A program made the position numbers and the translations under genes. DNA of 64,000 nucleotides, taken from positions 252,947,533 through 253,011,532 of the forward strand of contig NC_081410.1 in NCBI RefSeq assembly GCF_030272615.1, given 5' to 3'. Of this stretch, positions 1 through 12,120 are shown piece by piece; positions within the stretch are counted from its first letter, which is position 1; every line of letters begins with the position of its first letter. The DNA comes from Cryptomeria japonica (lineage: Eukaryota > Streptophyta > Pinopsida > Cupressales > Cupressaceae). The notes under the pieces were generated by a model. The model was not told the origin of the DNA and searched no databases. It worked only from the letters and a program-made list of their open reading frames with translations.

Positions 1-510
1 AGGGTACACATCACTTTGGGATTCACTATGCAGCAGGCACAGGATTTCGCTTGGTTGGTTACATAGACTCCGATTGGGCTGGCGATCTAGTTGATCGTAA
101 GTCTACTTCTGGTTACAGTTTTCACCTTGGTTCGGGCCCCATTTGTTGGCAGAGCAAGAAGCAACATGCTATTGCTCTCTCTTCGATTGAGGCTGAGTAT
201 CGAGGTGCTGTTAATGCAGCGACTGAGACCATTTGGCTCCAGCAGATTCTCACAGAGTTTGGTTTCACCACTCCACGACCGACAGTTCTACATTGTGACA
301 ATCAGAGTACCATTGTGATCTCGAAGAACCCGGTCCAACACCAGCGGACCAAACACATCAAGATTCATATGCACTATATCTGAGAGCTCATCTAGGAGTA
401 GGTCATTGATTTGCAGTATTGTCCTACAACAGAGCAGGTTGCTGACATATTCACCAAACCTTTCATCGAGAGTAAGTTCCAGCAGTTGTGAGCTCTCTTG
501 GGGGTGCGGG
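1..510 (+). pseudogene. Ty1/copia polyprotein C-terminus, RNase H domain (broken)
   Basis: The frame enters from the left edge and is open from base 3 to a TGA at 381-383. It encodes the C-terminal RNase H of a copia polyprotein, which degrades the RNA strand during reverse transcription. Visible landmarks are YIDSDWAGD, the RKSTSGY signature, the W-Q-SKKQ-AIALSS-EAEY block carrying the catalytic Glu, and HCDNQSTI with a catalytic Asp. After the stop the same frame continues through the family's tail (a TEQVADIFTKP motif near 425-465) but carries two more in-frame stops close behind the first. Only this domain lies in the window. It is part of the element ending in the LTR at 805-1215. The domain call is certain from the motifs; loss of function is inferred from the stops. 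Confidence 0.93.
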
Positions 511-804
511 ATGTGTCATTAGGGGGGGTCAGCTGACTTCTCCTTCCTCTCTTATGGGGGGGACTTTTCCTTTTTGAGGTTTTTTCCTTCTTCTTTGAGA
601 GTCTTTTGTACATTCATCTCTCTTTTGGGGGGGAGTTTTTTCCCACTAGGTTTACTCCCTTTCTCCATTTGTGAGAGATTGCATTGCATAGTTTTGCTTG
701 CATTTGCATATTGTACATGGGTACCTATCATGGCCTAGTAGCTAGGACCCATCTTTCATTGTTGACTTGAGTCTTCATTCCCCTAAGTTGCACTTAAGGG
801 GGGG
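511..804 (+). other. copia 3' untranslated region and polypurine tract
   Basis: Non-coding stretch between the RNase H remnant and the 3' LTR. It has several G-runs of 6-7 and T-rich blocks and ends in the polypurine tract AAGGGGGGG at 796-804, which primes plus-strand DNA synthesis in this class. The motif CATGGGTACCTA followed by GGCCT-GTAGCTAGGACCC also occurs upstream of the LTR at 11623, which ties the two elements together as one family. Confidence 0.8.
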
Positions 805-1215
805 TGTTGGTGCAAATAAATATTCATTTTGGATATTATTACACTTACTTAAGTTAACTTAGGATAATGCATCTCTTCGTAGTTTGGATTTGAGACACTT
901 AGGGATAGAGCTTGTAGGAGAAATTCCACCTTTTGTGGTCTTATTTTGCTGTTACACTCCACATTCGGTGGGTCATCCACCTCTTGTGAAATATTATATT
1001 ATTTCTCCTACCTACCCTTGTTTCTCATTGAGCCACATGTCATATTTGTGTGCTCATACATCCATATGGCCTTGCCTATATAAGCAGGCCTCTATTCATT
1101 GTATTGGTTAATCCAGTTGATCATCTGTATATTGATGAGAATACAGTTTGTTCTTGTCATTCTATTGTCTCTTTTATGCTTTTCATTGTGCCCTTGATCT
1201 TGGCAAAATCCTACA
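805..1215 (+). repeat. 3' LTR of the copia element
   Basis: Starts TGTTGGTGCAAATAA directly after the polypurine tract and ends near CCTACA. A TATA motif (TATATAAG) lies at about 1076-1083 in the phrase GCCT-TATAAG-AGGC, which recurs in the LTRs at 7711 and 11623. The whole stretch aligns by eye with those LTRs, for example GAGACACTTAGGGA, GTAGGAGAA-TTCCACCTTTT and the TTCTCCTACCTACC block. The 5' partner lies outside the window, so no TSD can be checked. The 3' border is placed by analogy with the related LTRs. Confidence 0.8.
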
Positions 1216-3065
1216 GTTTCTATTGATGGTAAACATAAAACTGATGATGTTTATCATGTTGAAGGTGTTGGTTCCCAAATCAACATATTGAAAATCCCTA
1301 AGAATTTGCCAAATTCTATAATCTGATTATGCAATTGACTTTGGCCAATGAACAAGAAACTTCTAAAATAAGATATCTTCTACTCTTCAGGATTCGTTAA
1401 ACCTTGGCAAGTGTACCTTTTGGCAAATAGGGCATATTTGTAGCTTTATACTGAAATATTGATTTAGATCCATTTAGTATGGCACATATACTTGAAGTAA
1501 ATGTTTGATACCTTATTTCTCCTAATTCTACCCACTTCTTTGAAAAAAAATAAAAGAAAAATGAATCTTCAACTAAAATTATTTAAAAGATTTAAGATTA
1601 GTGCATTCCTTCAAGGCCACATAGTCACATACATTCAATTTCTGATCATAATTCAAGTTACTTGGCATACAAATGTGTTTATATCTTATATAAACATGCA
1701 CAATTATAATATTATCAAGTTCTTATTTTTAATCCAATTATTTTCTTCCAAATTGCTGTAATTTAATTAAATGAAATTTACTTATGTCTTACCGAAGCCA
1801 ATTAACCAAATCACACAGAGTAGGGAAAGCTGCTTTGATAAATTAAAAATACCCTTTTGATAATATGAATAAAAAAAATGAGAAGGAAATGAATTGGAGA
1901 CAACCATATAATATTTTATCATCCACAATTAACAAATAACTGAGAGGAGGAAACTTGGATTCTTGTATAATTCTTTGTCACTATAAGTAAAGTACAAATT
2001 TTTCTTGCAACTACTATTGCTTGTATTCTATAGATTTTTTTAATCATAGTTTCTCCCTTATATATCAAAGTCAGAAGAAGCAACAAGCTTCAGACCATTA
2101 CAACATAACCATTCATAGCTATTCAATATAGTTTAACAATAAAAGGACTTAATCAAAGTATTTTAGAAAGTTTTTGTCAAATAAGAAAAGTACTTGATAA
2201 TATGGAATAAAATAAAACACAACACATTTTCAACCGGTGAATATAATTAAGCCTTTTATCATCATATTGCAAGTAGCAACCCATGACCCTCGGGTCTAGC
2301 AAGGTTCCACTTCCAGTGAAGGCATCCTTCATATTCATTGGTGGTCTTTTGTTGCTCTTGTCTCGTGAGGCCTTCAGATAAGTGGTTTTAGATTCGTACA
2401 CCTCATAATCACTTGGCCATTTGAAGCTTTGGATAGCAAGTACATTCTTAGGTGATCTTTCCACCCTTTGTCAGTCATTACTCACCCTTTGTGAATTTTT
2501 TTGAATATCCTGTTAGTGATTTTTCTTGCTACTTTCAGTCCTAAGGAGATACACAACACCAGACTATGGGATTGGTAATCTAGGATATAAAATCAACACT
2601 ATCTATAGACCAAAGATCACAATAAAATGTAACTGAACAAGGCCATACAAGCCTTCTACTCTTTGAGCTCCACTAAACTCAAGAGGGTGATCCTATTGCA
2701 GGTCTAAAAATGACAAACTTATACAAACTAAACAACAAAACTATTTAAAAAAGGTGGATAGTTCTTAGATGCATGATAATGGGTTCTTGATATTTCACCA
2801 TTACCTGAGCATAATCCCATTTGCTCTTCAAAGTGCTGAGAACAAAAACTAAACTAACCCTAATCCTAAGACATAAAGGAAAACATAAAATAAAATGATA
2901 TTTTTAAGAATAAATGGGACCAACTGAACCTGAACATGCAAAGCATTGATTAGTGCCAAAGAGAGGGCAATAGAGTCACATGAAGAGCCACCTATTCTGT
3001 TATATTCAAACATGTTTTTAAGATCTTCTTAATGTCATTAACTTGTAATAACAAGATCACTGAGA
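1216..3065. other. unassigned AT-rich DNA between copia LTR and solo LTR
   Basis: No recognisable element or gene. The first ~100 bases (1217-1320) read openly on the plus strand without similarity I can name. 1500-2170 is strongly A/T-rich. A minus-strand open stretch at 2177-2464 is listed separately. 2465-3065 shows no coding signal that I can support. Confidence 0.5.
2177..2464 (-). pseudogene. possible exon or gene remnant, product unknown
   Basis: A minus-strand open frame of about 95 codons with mixed, protein-like composition (for example SFKWPSDYEVYES, then SGTLLDPRVMGCYLQYDD) and a hydrophobic tail before the stop. No ATG opens it: the first codon of the open stretch is GTG, and an in-frame TGA lies two codons before that. 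It is therefore more plausibly an exon with its 5' part elsewhere, or a fragment of a dead gene, than a complete small gene. I do not recognise the family. A chance open frame in AT-rich DNA remains possible. No neighbouring gene gives context. Confidence 0.3.
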
Positions 3066-3070
3066 CAATA

Positions 3071-4528
3071 TGATAACACAATGATGAATGAATAGTACCA
3101 AACTGGTACTGAGAGGGGGGGGGGTGAATCAGTACAGACAAAAACACACTCTTGAATCAATTTGTCTGCAGACACTGTACATTGATAGACAAACAGTGAC
3201 ACCGGTCCTTAAACAGAGTACAACCAGCAAAACCAAGAATAACTGAGACAAGCATAAACCGGTTGAGACTTATCTTCTCATACAATCTAACACTTCATAT
3301 CCATTTCACCCTAATGCATGAACAAGTAATCTACCATCAAAGATATACATATAAGCAACTAGATCAACATGATTCATTGTTTGACAGAAAACAATATAGC
3401 ATCACATGAAAAAGACATCACACATGACACACATATTTTTCACGTGGAAACCCAACTGGGAAAAACCACAGTGGGGATGAATACCCACAAGCTTGTTTTT
3501 GAACTCTTTGGAGGTCCGCTCTGTTAGGAGTCTTGTCTGGTTAAGGACTGATACAATAGGTTCTGTTAGGAACCGATCTTGTTAGGGATCACCCATTTAA
3601 GGGATGGCTAGAATATCCGGTTAAGGGTTAAACCATGTTAAAGGTTACCTTGTTAGAGGATTTCAAGAACTCAGTGGTTTTGAGTCACCCTGTTAAAGGA
3701 TTTACAACAAGCCTGTTAAAGCTACCCTGTTAAGGGATTTCACAACTGTTGAAGTGGTTAGAGATCAACAGGTATTACAATGATTTGGTAACAACACTCA
3801 ATGCCAATGTAGATCTGCTTAAGCTCCTCTTCACCTTCTGTACTTACACTTTGCAAGTATCACTTCTCTCCTATGGTCTGGCAAGAATCACGTATCTCTT
3901 CTCTTGGATACACACACACAACTTTTGCCAACAACCCTAGAAAGAGTCACAACATCAACCTTATAGGAAAATAGATAGGTTGATAGCATAAACCCTAAAC
4001 CCTAAATCTATTAGGTTAAGGAATTCAAACGGTTCAATCCTGACCGTTGAGCACACTGTATTAATCTCCATCATTCATTGTCCACTGATTTCATGGCGGC
4101 TGATAACCCATCACACGTTATCACTATTTACAGACTTCGCACACTCCCAAGGTAGATAGGAACAATCTTCTTCATGCAAGATCCTTCACGTACACAAGGC
4201 TTACGTGACAACATGATCTGTTCTTTGTTATCATGCTAACTCATCACACAAAGTCATCGGTTGAGCCACACAGGCTTGAAGCACTTCAACCAGAAACCCT
4301 AAAGTTGAGATTACCAACCGGTAGTCATACAACGCTTCCATGTGCTGGTTCCCATAACCATATGCCGGTTCACATTGAACAAGCACACTGCTTCACTTTG
4401 GCACAAATGCCAGTTCACAGTGCTATACCAGTTCTCACATATGCCGGTTCTCACCTCTTCATTATATTGACATCAATGACAACATACAATGTCATTATGA
4501 CCTCATACCGGTGCACATAATGCCAACA
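3071..4528 (-). mobile_element. solo LTR, Ty1/copia type, minus orientation
   Basis: Read on the minus strand it starts TGTTGGCATTATGTGC and ends TGTGTTATCA. It is flanked by perfect 5-bp direct repeats CAATA (3066-3070 and 4529-4533), so the borders are exact. Near its 3' end it carries a run of C followed by TCTCAGT (plus-strand complement at 3111-3131) and further in a TTTCCACGTG block. Both are typical of plant copia LTRs that end just before the primer site. No internal domain or second LTR is present, so it most likely arose by LTR-LTR recombination. Related copies are at 9975 and 53333. Several CCGGT or ACCGG motifs occur in its U3 half. Confidence 0.85.
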
Positions 4529-4533
4529 CAATA

Positions 4534-7500
4534 TCAAATGACCATGCTTATAAATCCATTTGAAAACACAAAAATCCCATTGTATTCAAGAAATAATTTA
4601 CTCTATCCCTTGGATAGAAAGCAATCAAAGGAAATATTACTCATGATAGAAAATGTGTCTAAAGAATGAAGACAATCCTTAATTATTTCACTCAAAGAAG
4701 TTTACATCTCAAAATGGAGACAATCATCTAATAATATAAAACCATGAAGCACATTTCAAAACACAAAAACTTCACAACATTAGGCAAACCTTCATATACC
4801 TGAACCTAATTAAGAACACCTTACAAACCTTTTTACAAAGTTTCTATTTGCCTTAGTAGAAATCAGAATTGGAACCCTTCAAAATGAGGAGAAAAACAAC
4901 TAAATAGTAAGAAGAAAACCCTAAAATGAATCCCTAAAAGATTCCAGAAAGTCACATGTTTTGTTCATTTTGATTTTTAAATCAAGATATACACTTTTCT
5001 CCTCCCGAAATCTGCCTTTGATCTGCACTCTGAATCTGAAAGTGACTCTTCAAAATCTGGAAAAACAACCTTCAACATTCATCACATTTAACCCTTGCGC
5101 ACTTACCAAAAATTACCTTTTATGCACCTCTGTCAATCTCTACAAACAACCCACTTTTCCAATTAAATATGAAAATAGAAAATTTTCCCCTTTTGGTTTG
5201 CTGAAGCCCTAACTTATATTGCATTCCTTTTTTACTGAAAATAGCAATATCTCCCTCTAGCTAGAAGATGCCATTTTCTGCTCATTTTTTGTATGCTTTC
5301 CTCCCTCCCAAAAAGATTCCATTTTTGACAGAAAATATTTTACATGCTACATTTATCATTTTCATTTACGCAAATAATAATCTTTATATGCCCTGCTTTT
5401 GTGGGTATTCTTACTTTGAGTAAGAAACAATCTCTTTGATGTTGCAGTTTTACCCCCATTGAGTGAAAAGTAACTTTTTGTATCTTGGGAAATATTTTAC
5501 CCCACTAAAATCTACATCCGAGTGAAAAATAATCACTTCCAAATGAAAGTGACCTTCCCTTTTGATAATTTCTCTACACACTTTTATTTGCAATTTTGCC
5601 AACATTTTCTCGTGAAAAATCTCACATCCTTTTATTCCATAAAATGTTACCTGTGCATTGTGATACTTGATTGATCTTGCCCTTCAATAACTGTTTGTTC
5701 TCAAAATATGGACATAACCTACCATGTTTAAAAATGCCCCTTAGTGCCGCATTCATTCAAATATTTTTCCATTCTGCATATATCTTAATTCAGCTATAAC
5801 CACATCTAGTTAAGAATTTTGAATGCCACATCAATATTCACTTCATGCACATACTGCAATCGTGACACTCTTCAGACTAAGTTTCTTTGGGGCATCTTTC
5901 ATATTATTCACACATTCTATCCATACATTCACATTTTGCAATCTTGACAATTCCAACCATAATATTTGATAAAAACCCAACTCGTAAATGTTTCAATCGG
6001 CATCAATCTTCTGTTACAAACCTTAGGCCACAACTCCTATACTAATATGAACAAGAAGAAAAGATTGGAGAGGTTGCAGATCTTTTCTTTAAAACTGCCA
6101 GATGCATTTCTTGAAATTTATAAAGCTTTTTAACGAAATATACCTTGTGTATATCTCGCACCCACACCATCAATACAGACTCAAACCTGCTACAAGTAAG
6201 CCTTCACATAATGATAGTTACATTCAATACACCAAAGTCTTCAATGAGCATTTCTAGTGAGCAATACCTACCATGTAACTCGAACTAGCAATATTATGAA
6301 AGTTTCTTTCACATGCACTTGATAAAATAATCTCTCATATTTTAGGGTACGACCTACACATGAACCTTGTGTAATGCTATGTTTCTCAGGCATAAGAACA
6401 ATATGTTCAAATGGCCAAACATTGCACAAGAATTCATCAACATTCCAATTGGGCTGCTAGTTTGTAATAAAGCGATCACATTTCTTCACTTTTGTCGCAC
6501 CATGTTCTTAGCCCCAGTTTAAACCTTCTTCTTACTTGCTTTGCATATGGGTTTATACCTGCTAATCTGCATTTGCTTGAGAGTTTTTGAAGTTATTTCA
6601 ACCATGGTGTCCCTATTTAGCATTATTGCATCATGATTCGATCTGCTGTGTAAACATACTCCATTGTGTGATATGAGAATAACACTGGCTTGATGATTGT
6701 ACCATTGATCTGCTCCCGAAGCATGCTCTTGATGCCCAACAACCATGAATGTTTCCTTCCTTTGCATAGTTTACTATTCCAACATATAACTCCCTGCATC
6801 CCCATTCTTCTATGCGTTCTACATTTTGTTACTTTCTAGAACCATGCTATATGTCTTTCTTGCCCAAATAGAAATAAGGACAAGATACATGAGTCCCAAC
6901 CGTGCCATCAAGTCGACAATGAAATATAGTGACCATGGATCTTGATTAAACTATGAGAGATATTGAACTTGTAAGCACAAATCCTCTATGTGTAGTGTCT
7001 ATGTATTCTCATCAATGAGCAACAAACCATCGATAAATTGAGGTATACAAAGCCTTAAAATCCACAAAATTTGGCTCTCAATAAACCAACGAAAAAATCC
7101 TAAAATCTCATTTACTTTTACAACTAAACTTTCCCCTAATCCTTTTATCTCTGACAATATACTTTACATTTTTGCCTTTGATCATTGGCCTCTGCTTATT
7201 ACCCCACAATAATCGTCCTTGACACTCACCTCCCTTGCAGGATGGCCAGAGCATTCCTTCCCTCCGACTGCATTCACCCCGCAATGCTTTTCTCCAACTC
7301 ACTTTCGAGCTATGGGGTGGTTGGGGGAGGACTAAGTCTCCTCGCTCTCTTACCCTATGGCTATTTCCTAGGTGCTTCAGTTAGCATGTGAGGTGGTGGG
7401 GGAGTATTTCTACTCTCCCTGTGATCTCGCACCCCTTCTTGGTAGCTTGCGCTCACCTTGCAGGACTATTTATATAACAAGACTTCATAGTCTTTGAGTT

Positions 7501-7706
7501 TTATATTGTCCCCTCCCGCCCCTCCCTAATTGCATACTACTTTTATGAGGGCCTACATATTCACCCACAGTCCTCATCTCCTTACAAGGATATATCTTTT
7601 GATTATACTTGCAGTATATTTTTAAATTTACAACTTAATTTTCCCTTCCACATGAGGAGGCAAATATATGTTCTGGAGAAATGACTCAACTTAATTCCCT
7701 TTACTT
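4534..7706. other. AT-rich intergenic DNA, no gene recognised
   Basis: Over 3 kb with only short open frames in conflicting frames, all consistent with chance. The 7180-7460 part is more GC-rich and has two CCTTGCAGG copies about 210 bases apart (near 7234 and 7457). I cannot assign it to an element. Nothing else is supported here. Confidence 0.5.
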
Positions 7707-7710
7707 CATA

Positions 7711-8201
7711 TGGTGTAATTATTTATTCATCTTGGATATAATTACACTCTTCTTAAGTTTACTTAGGTACATGCATAACATTGTAGTCTGCATATGAGAC
7801 ACTTAGGGAGATGTGCATACATTGGGAGTGTGTATGTAGGAGAATTTCCACCTTTTATGGTGTGATCTTGTTATTACTTTATCATTTCCACTTATTGTGG
7901 ACTGATAATTCCACCTTTAATAGGTGATCCACCTCATGTGGAATATTTTACTATTTCTCCTACCTACCTCTACCTACCCTTACATCTCATTGAGCCACAT
8001 GTCATCATTGTGTGCTCTCTTGTCTCTTAGCCTTGCCTTTATAAGAAGGCTTATCTACATTGTATGAATAATCTTGATGATCCAGTTGATCAGTATTTTC
8101 ATCATTGATAGGAATATAGTTTATTCTTGTCACATTTTGTTCTCTCTTATTATGATATTCAATGTTCTCTTAACCTTGGCTATCTTCAACAAATTCTCAC
8201 A
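7711..8201 (+). repeat. 5' LTR of the non-autonomous copia element
   Basis: Begins TGGTGTAATTATTTATTC and ends CAAATTCTCACA immediately before the primer site. A TATA motif TTATAAG lies near 8039-8045. It matches 11623-12116 base for base over most of its length with scattered substitutions, which shows the two are a pair. Confidence 0.88.
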
Positions 8202-8215
8202 TGGTATCAAAGCCA
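8202..8215 (+). other. primer binding site, initiator-tRNA-Met type
   Basis: TGGTATCAAAGCC directly abuts the 5' LTR. It matches the canonical plant copia site TGGTATCAGAGC, complementary to the 3' end of initiator tRNA-Met, with one G-to-A change. Confidence 0.88.
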
Positions 8216-9969
8216 TTAGAGTGCCATTGGTTTGCCAATTAAGAGAAATTTGAGGTTTTGCATTTTGGAGCTTTCTATTGTAGGTTAATATTGGAGCTTA
8301 TTGGGTCAAATCTGAGGTCACCATTGGATTCAAGAGGTTTGAGGAAGTCAGAATCACCTTTTTTTTCATCCAAATTCGACATCCGAGGCCAAATCTAGAG
8401 TCGTTTGAAGGTGGAGGGTGGTGACTTGTCCCGACAACGATATACAATTTTGGAGCATTTTTGGCCAAATTTGTCATCACTATTACACTCAAAAGGTCCA
8501 AAAACCCCAAGATCGCCTTTCCATTCACCAAAATATGAGTAATTGAAAGGGAGTTGAAAAAAATCCCCCTCCAAGGCTTGCTGTATGGACTTCTTTATTG
8601 CAGGTCTGAAATTAAAAAATAAATAAATTTGTTTTATGTTTTTTTATTATATTTTTCAAAAATTAAAAACCTAATTTAATTTGGGGGGGGGGGGGTTTTT
8701 AAAGTTTATTAATATTTTTTCGGTGGTTTGTTGGCCCACAGGCATTGTGGGTACACCGCAGTCAATGAGAATACCACAGTGTACTTACGGGTACACCGTA
8801 GGTGGTCCCTATGGCCCGTAGGCCACCTACAGGTACGCAAGTCACCTGCACCCATAGGTGGTCCCTGTGGAACCCCTATAGGGGTTTTATTTTTTTAAAT
8901 ATTTTTTATTAATGTTTTTAATAAAAATTAATTTTTTAAATAAAGTTTTTTAATAAAAAATTAAAGAAAACACACCATGTTTTTTCTTTGTTATTATTAA
9001 AGTTTTTTTTTTAAACTGAAAAATTAAAAAAAAATCATGTTGTTTTTTCTCTTTTTAATAAATTTTTTTGTCATGGGTATTTAATAAATGTTTTTCTTAA
9101 ACTTTTGATAAATTTTTGTAAAAACAACATTGTTAATAATTAAACAAAATTGGGAACAAAAATTTTCTGTCCACCTTTCATACATGTCATGCAGCACTTC
9201 CAACCGACAGCCAAGGGGGGGGGGGGGGAGGTCAATTTTCTCCTTTATATCTCTTGGCACTATCCCAATTAGAGGCATCTTCATCTACGTATTCTATAGG
9301 GCATCTTTTTGGTGTCGTCATCTTCCTGTTTCCAGATTTGCACTATATCATGATGTATGCTATTGCATGAGCTATGTTGTACTCGCACTATCATAAAGTA
9401 CCACACCTCTTTGTACTTTGTCCTTCATGACATATTTGATTTAATCCTCTTGTACATGTATATTAGGAAATATCTTGTGAGACTTGGTGCATGGCTCCAG
9501 TTGAGACTTAGATTGTACACATTTGTGCATGGCTCTCGTGAGACTTTGATTGTACCAATATTTCTGCCATTTACATGTATCTAGTTGATGCTCAAAGAAG
9601 GTTGTCTCCATGCCCGATCTTTATCATGTTGCAGTGAGTGATTCATCATCATTGACATCAATACCTGGTTTTGTCACACTTTGACATTAATGGTACAACA
9701 TTGGCTCTCTTTCTTCCTATTGGGGAGGTATTTTGGTCAACATTCTTTGACCTTGTTTTCAGGAGATTCTACATTGAGGGGGGCCTTCATGGTCTCTTAT
9801 TCTCTCTAATGGGGGGGAATTTTTCCTCACATGAGGTTTTGTTCTTCTCATTCATCATTGAGAGCATTGTGTGTTTCCATCTCTCTTTTAGGGGGGAGTT
9901 TTTTCCCATGTGGTTTTTCTCTCTTTGCCCGCTTTATGGGAGACTGCATTTACATTTGTACATGGGTAC
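8216..9969. other. non-coding internal domain of the copia derivative
   Basis: Contains long T-runs and A-runs (8590-8690 and 8880-9130), two poly-G tracts (near 8683 and 9216), and one GC-rich palindrome-bearing island at 8735-8890 (see findings). The part from about 9770 to 9969 resembles 530-735 of the coding copia element. No open frame of credible length occurs on the plus strand. Confidence 0.65.
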
Positions 9970-9974
9970 CTAAC

Positions 9975-11531
9975 TGTTGGCATTACAATAAGTTGGGAGA
10001 TTGTTGGCATTACAATAAGTTTAATGGTTGATGATATTGAGAAAGTTGTTGGAGATGAATGAAATAATTGATAAAGGATGATTATTGTCTTAATATTATT
10101 ATTTTGTCATTGATGTCAAGCAATTGATTTTCTGATTCAGTATGATGTTGTCATATCTTAAAAAGTATATTTTGATGAGTATAAAGATGTCAGTAAGTGA
10201 CACAGAAAGAATGTGAAAATGAAGGGGAGTAATAAGTTATTCAATGGGCAACTATAATCAAGTTAGACGGTGATGAAATTATGACGTTTTGATTGTTTTG
10301 ATATCCTCTATATATGTATTAGAAGACTGAACAAGAAGGGGAAAATATTTCATGTAATAGAATGAGTAAAGGTTTGATACTATTCTATTTTACCGAGCAA
10401 GGAGCTAGTCGGTAAACTCCAAGGTTACTGATGTTGGTTAATGAAAGAAAAAGTCACCGAGAAGAGAATGTCTACTGAGTAAAGTTCATAATTAACTGAG
10501 TATCAACCGAGCAGTAACAGAATGCATTAAATAAGTGTATACATTATTAAATGAAGGATACCAATGAGCTGGAGGTTTATTGAAGATAGGAATGTCATAC
10601 AAGAAGTTTGTTAAGGATCAACGACAATTAAAATTCAAGAGTAAGATCTACAACATAGATTGAATGGTCCTAACCAAGCACAAGTACTAAGAAAGGTTTA
10701 CAAGTTTCAAGGCAAGATAAAACATTTTTCAGATCGAAGGATACAATGAACCTAGTCAAGTTTGAAGATCTGATGGCTAAGATTAATCATGGGAAATGTG
10801 ATTAAGGAGATTAAGCGGTTGGGAATTGCTTATAAATAAAGTAATGTTGTTGAAAAAAGTATGCAGGAAAACTAAAGCATAGTGATGCTATAGAGGTGAT
10901 TACCGAGTACAGAAGGTTGAAGATCTGATTGAAGAACATATTGAGAAACCCAGCAAAGGGAAAGATAAGTCTTATGACAAGATTATCTTGAGCACATTGA
11001 GCACATTGAGCACATAGAATCCGCTTTAACATTTTAGATGTGAAGCTGCAGATATATTTTATTATTGTTATTTATTTTTGTAAGTGATAGGAAATCTCTT
11101 AACCGAGTGGACTTAAAATTCTTATTTGTAAATCCTCTTGGAAGGTAGCATTTTGAATGAGTGTTTGAAATCCTTTGACAAGGTCACTTCTAACAAATTG
11201 AAGATTCTAACAGATCTGACGGAAATCCCTTGATCGGGTCACATCTAGCAATGTGTATGTAATCTTTTACATGATTTGATTTTAATCGAGCATACTCTAG
11301 AAGAGTATATTTTCTTGTGGGTCTGAAATCCCACAGTGGTTTTTTCCTATTAGGGTTTCCACGTTAAATCTGGTGTCAAATATGATTTAATGTTTCATGT
11401 TTATCTGTTTATGAGTTTGAATGATTTACAATCATAAGCTGCATATCAAGTAAATGCTACCGAGGTTGAATCTGATTAGAGTAATTATCATTGAGGTTAT
11501 CTGATCCACCCCCCCTCTCATCTAACTAACA
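9975..11531 (+). mobile_element. solo LTR, Ty1/copia type, nested in the copia derivative
   Basis: Starts TGTTGGCATTACAATAAG, ends ATCTAACTAACA, and is bracketed by perfect 5-bp repeats CTAAC (9970-9974 and 11532-11536). Removing it restores the phrase found in the related copia 3' region (GGTACCTA followed by GGCCT-GTAGCTAGG), so it inserted after that element was in place. Near the end it has CCACCCCCCCTCTCATC and, upstream, a TTTCCACGTTAAATCTGGTGTC block, both matched in the solo LTRs at 3071 and 53333. The first 20 or so bases are repeated at 10002, a 27-bp tandem duplication of the LTR tip. Confidence 0.88.
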
Positions 11532-11610
11532 CTAACATGGCCTTGTAGCTAGGACCCATCTTGTATTTCTTAGTTGCATTGTAGACTTAAGTGCATTCCC
11601 CTAAGTTTCA

Positions 11611-11622
11611 CTTAAGGGGGGG
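11611..11622 (+). other. polypurine tract of the copia derivative
   Basis: CTTAAGGGGGGG directly precedes the 3' LTR. The preceding phrase CATTCCCCTAAGTT-CACTTAAG also precedes the LTR at 805. Confidence 0.85.
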
Positions 11623-12116
11623 TGTTGGTGTAATTATTTATTCATCTTGGATATAATTACACTTTACTTAAGTTTACTTACGTACATGCATAACATTGTA
11701 GTTTTCATATGAGACACTTAGGGAGATGTGCATACATTGGGAGTGTGTATGTAGGAGAATTTCCACCTTTTATGGTGTGATCTTGTTATTACTTCTTCAT
11801 TTTCACTTATTGTGGAGTGATAATTCCACCTTCGGTGGGTGATCCACCTCATGTGGAATATTTTACTATTTCTCCTACCTACCTCTACCTACCCTTGCAA
11901 CTCATTGAGCTACATGTCATCATTGTGTGCTCTCTTGTCTCTTAGCCTTGCCTTTATAAGCAGGCTTATCTACATTGTATGAATAATCTTGATGATCCAG
12001 TTGATTAGTATTTTCATCATTGATAGGAATATAGTTTATTCTTGTCACATTTTGTTCTCTCTTATTTTTCTATTTAATGTGCTCTTGATCTTTGCTATCT
12101 TCAACAAATTCTCACA
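11623..12116 (+). repeat. 3' LTR of the non-autonomous copia element
   Basis: Starts TGTTGGTGTAATTATTTA and ends CAAATTCTCACA. It keeps the full TGTTGG terminus that the 5' copy lacks. The TATA motif and TCTCCTACCTACC block are at the same relative places as in the LTRs at 805 and 7711. Confidence 0.88.
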
Positions 12117-12120
12117 CATA

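Larger units (their letters stand above)
7711..12116 (+). mobile_element. non-autonomous Ty1/copia derivative (two LTRs, no pol)
   Basis: LTRs at 7711-8201 and 11623-12116 face the same way. A primer site follows the first and a polypurine tract precedes the second. The 4-bp CATA at 7707-7710 and 12117-12120 fits a shortened TSD; the 5' LTR lacks the first three bases of the family terminus. The internal part (8202-11622) carries no gag, protease, integrase, RT or RNase H that I can find on either strand, and 1.56 kb of it is a nested solo LTR. LTRs, polypurine tract and the last ~700 internal bases resemble the coding element at 1-1215, so proteins for its movement would have come from such a relative. 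Confidence 0.85.

Noticed and set aside
3990-4006. Telomere-like AAACCCT repeats
   Set aside because: Only two units, inside a solo LTR; too short for an interstitial telomere array.
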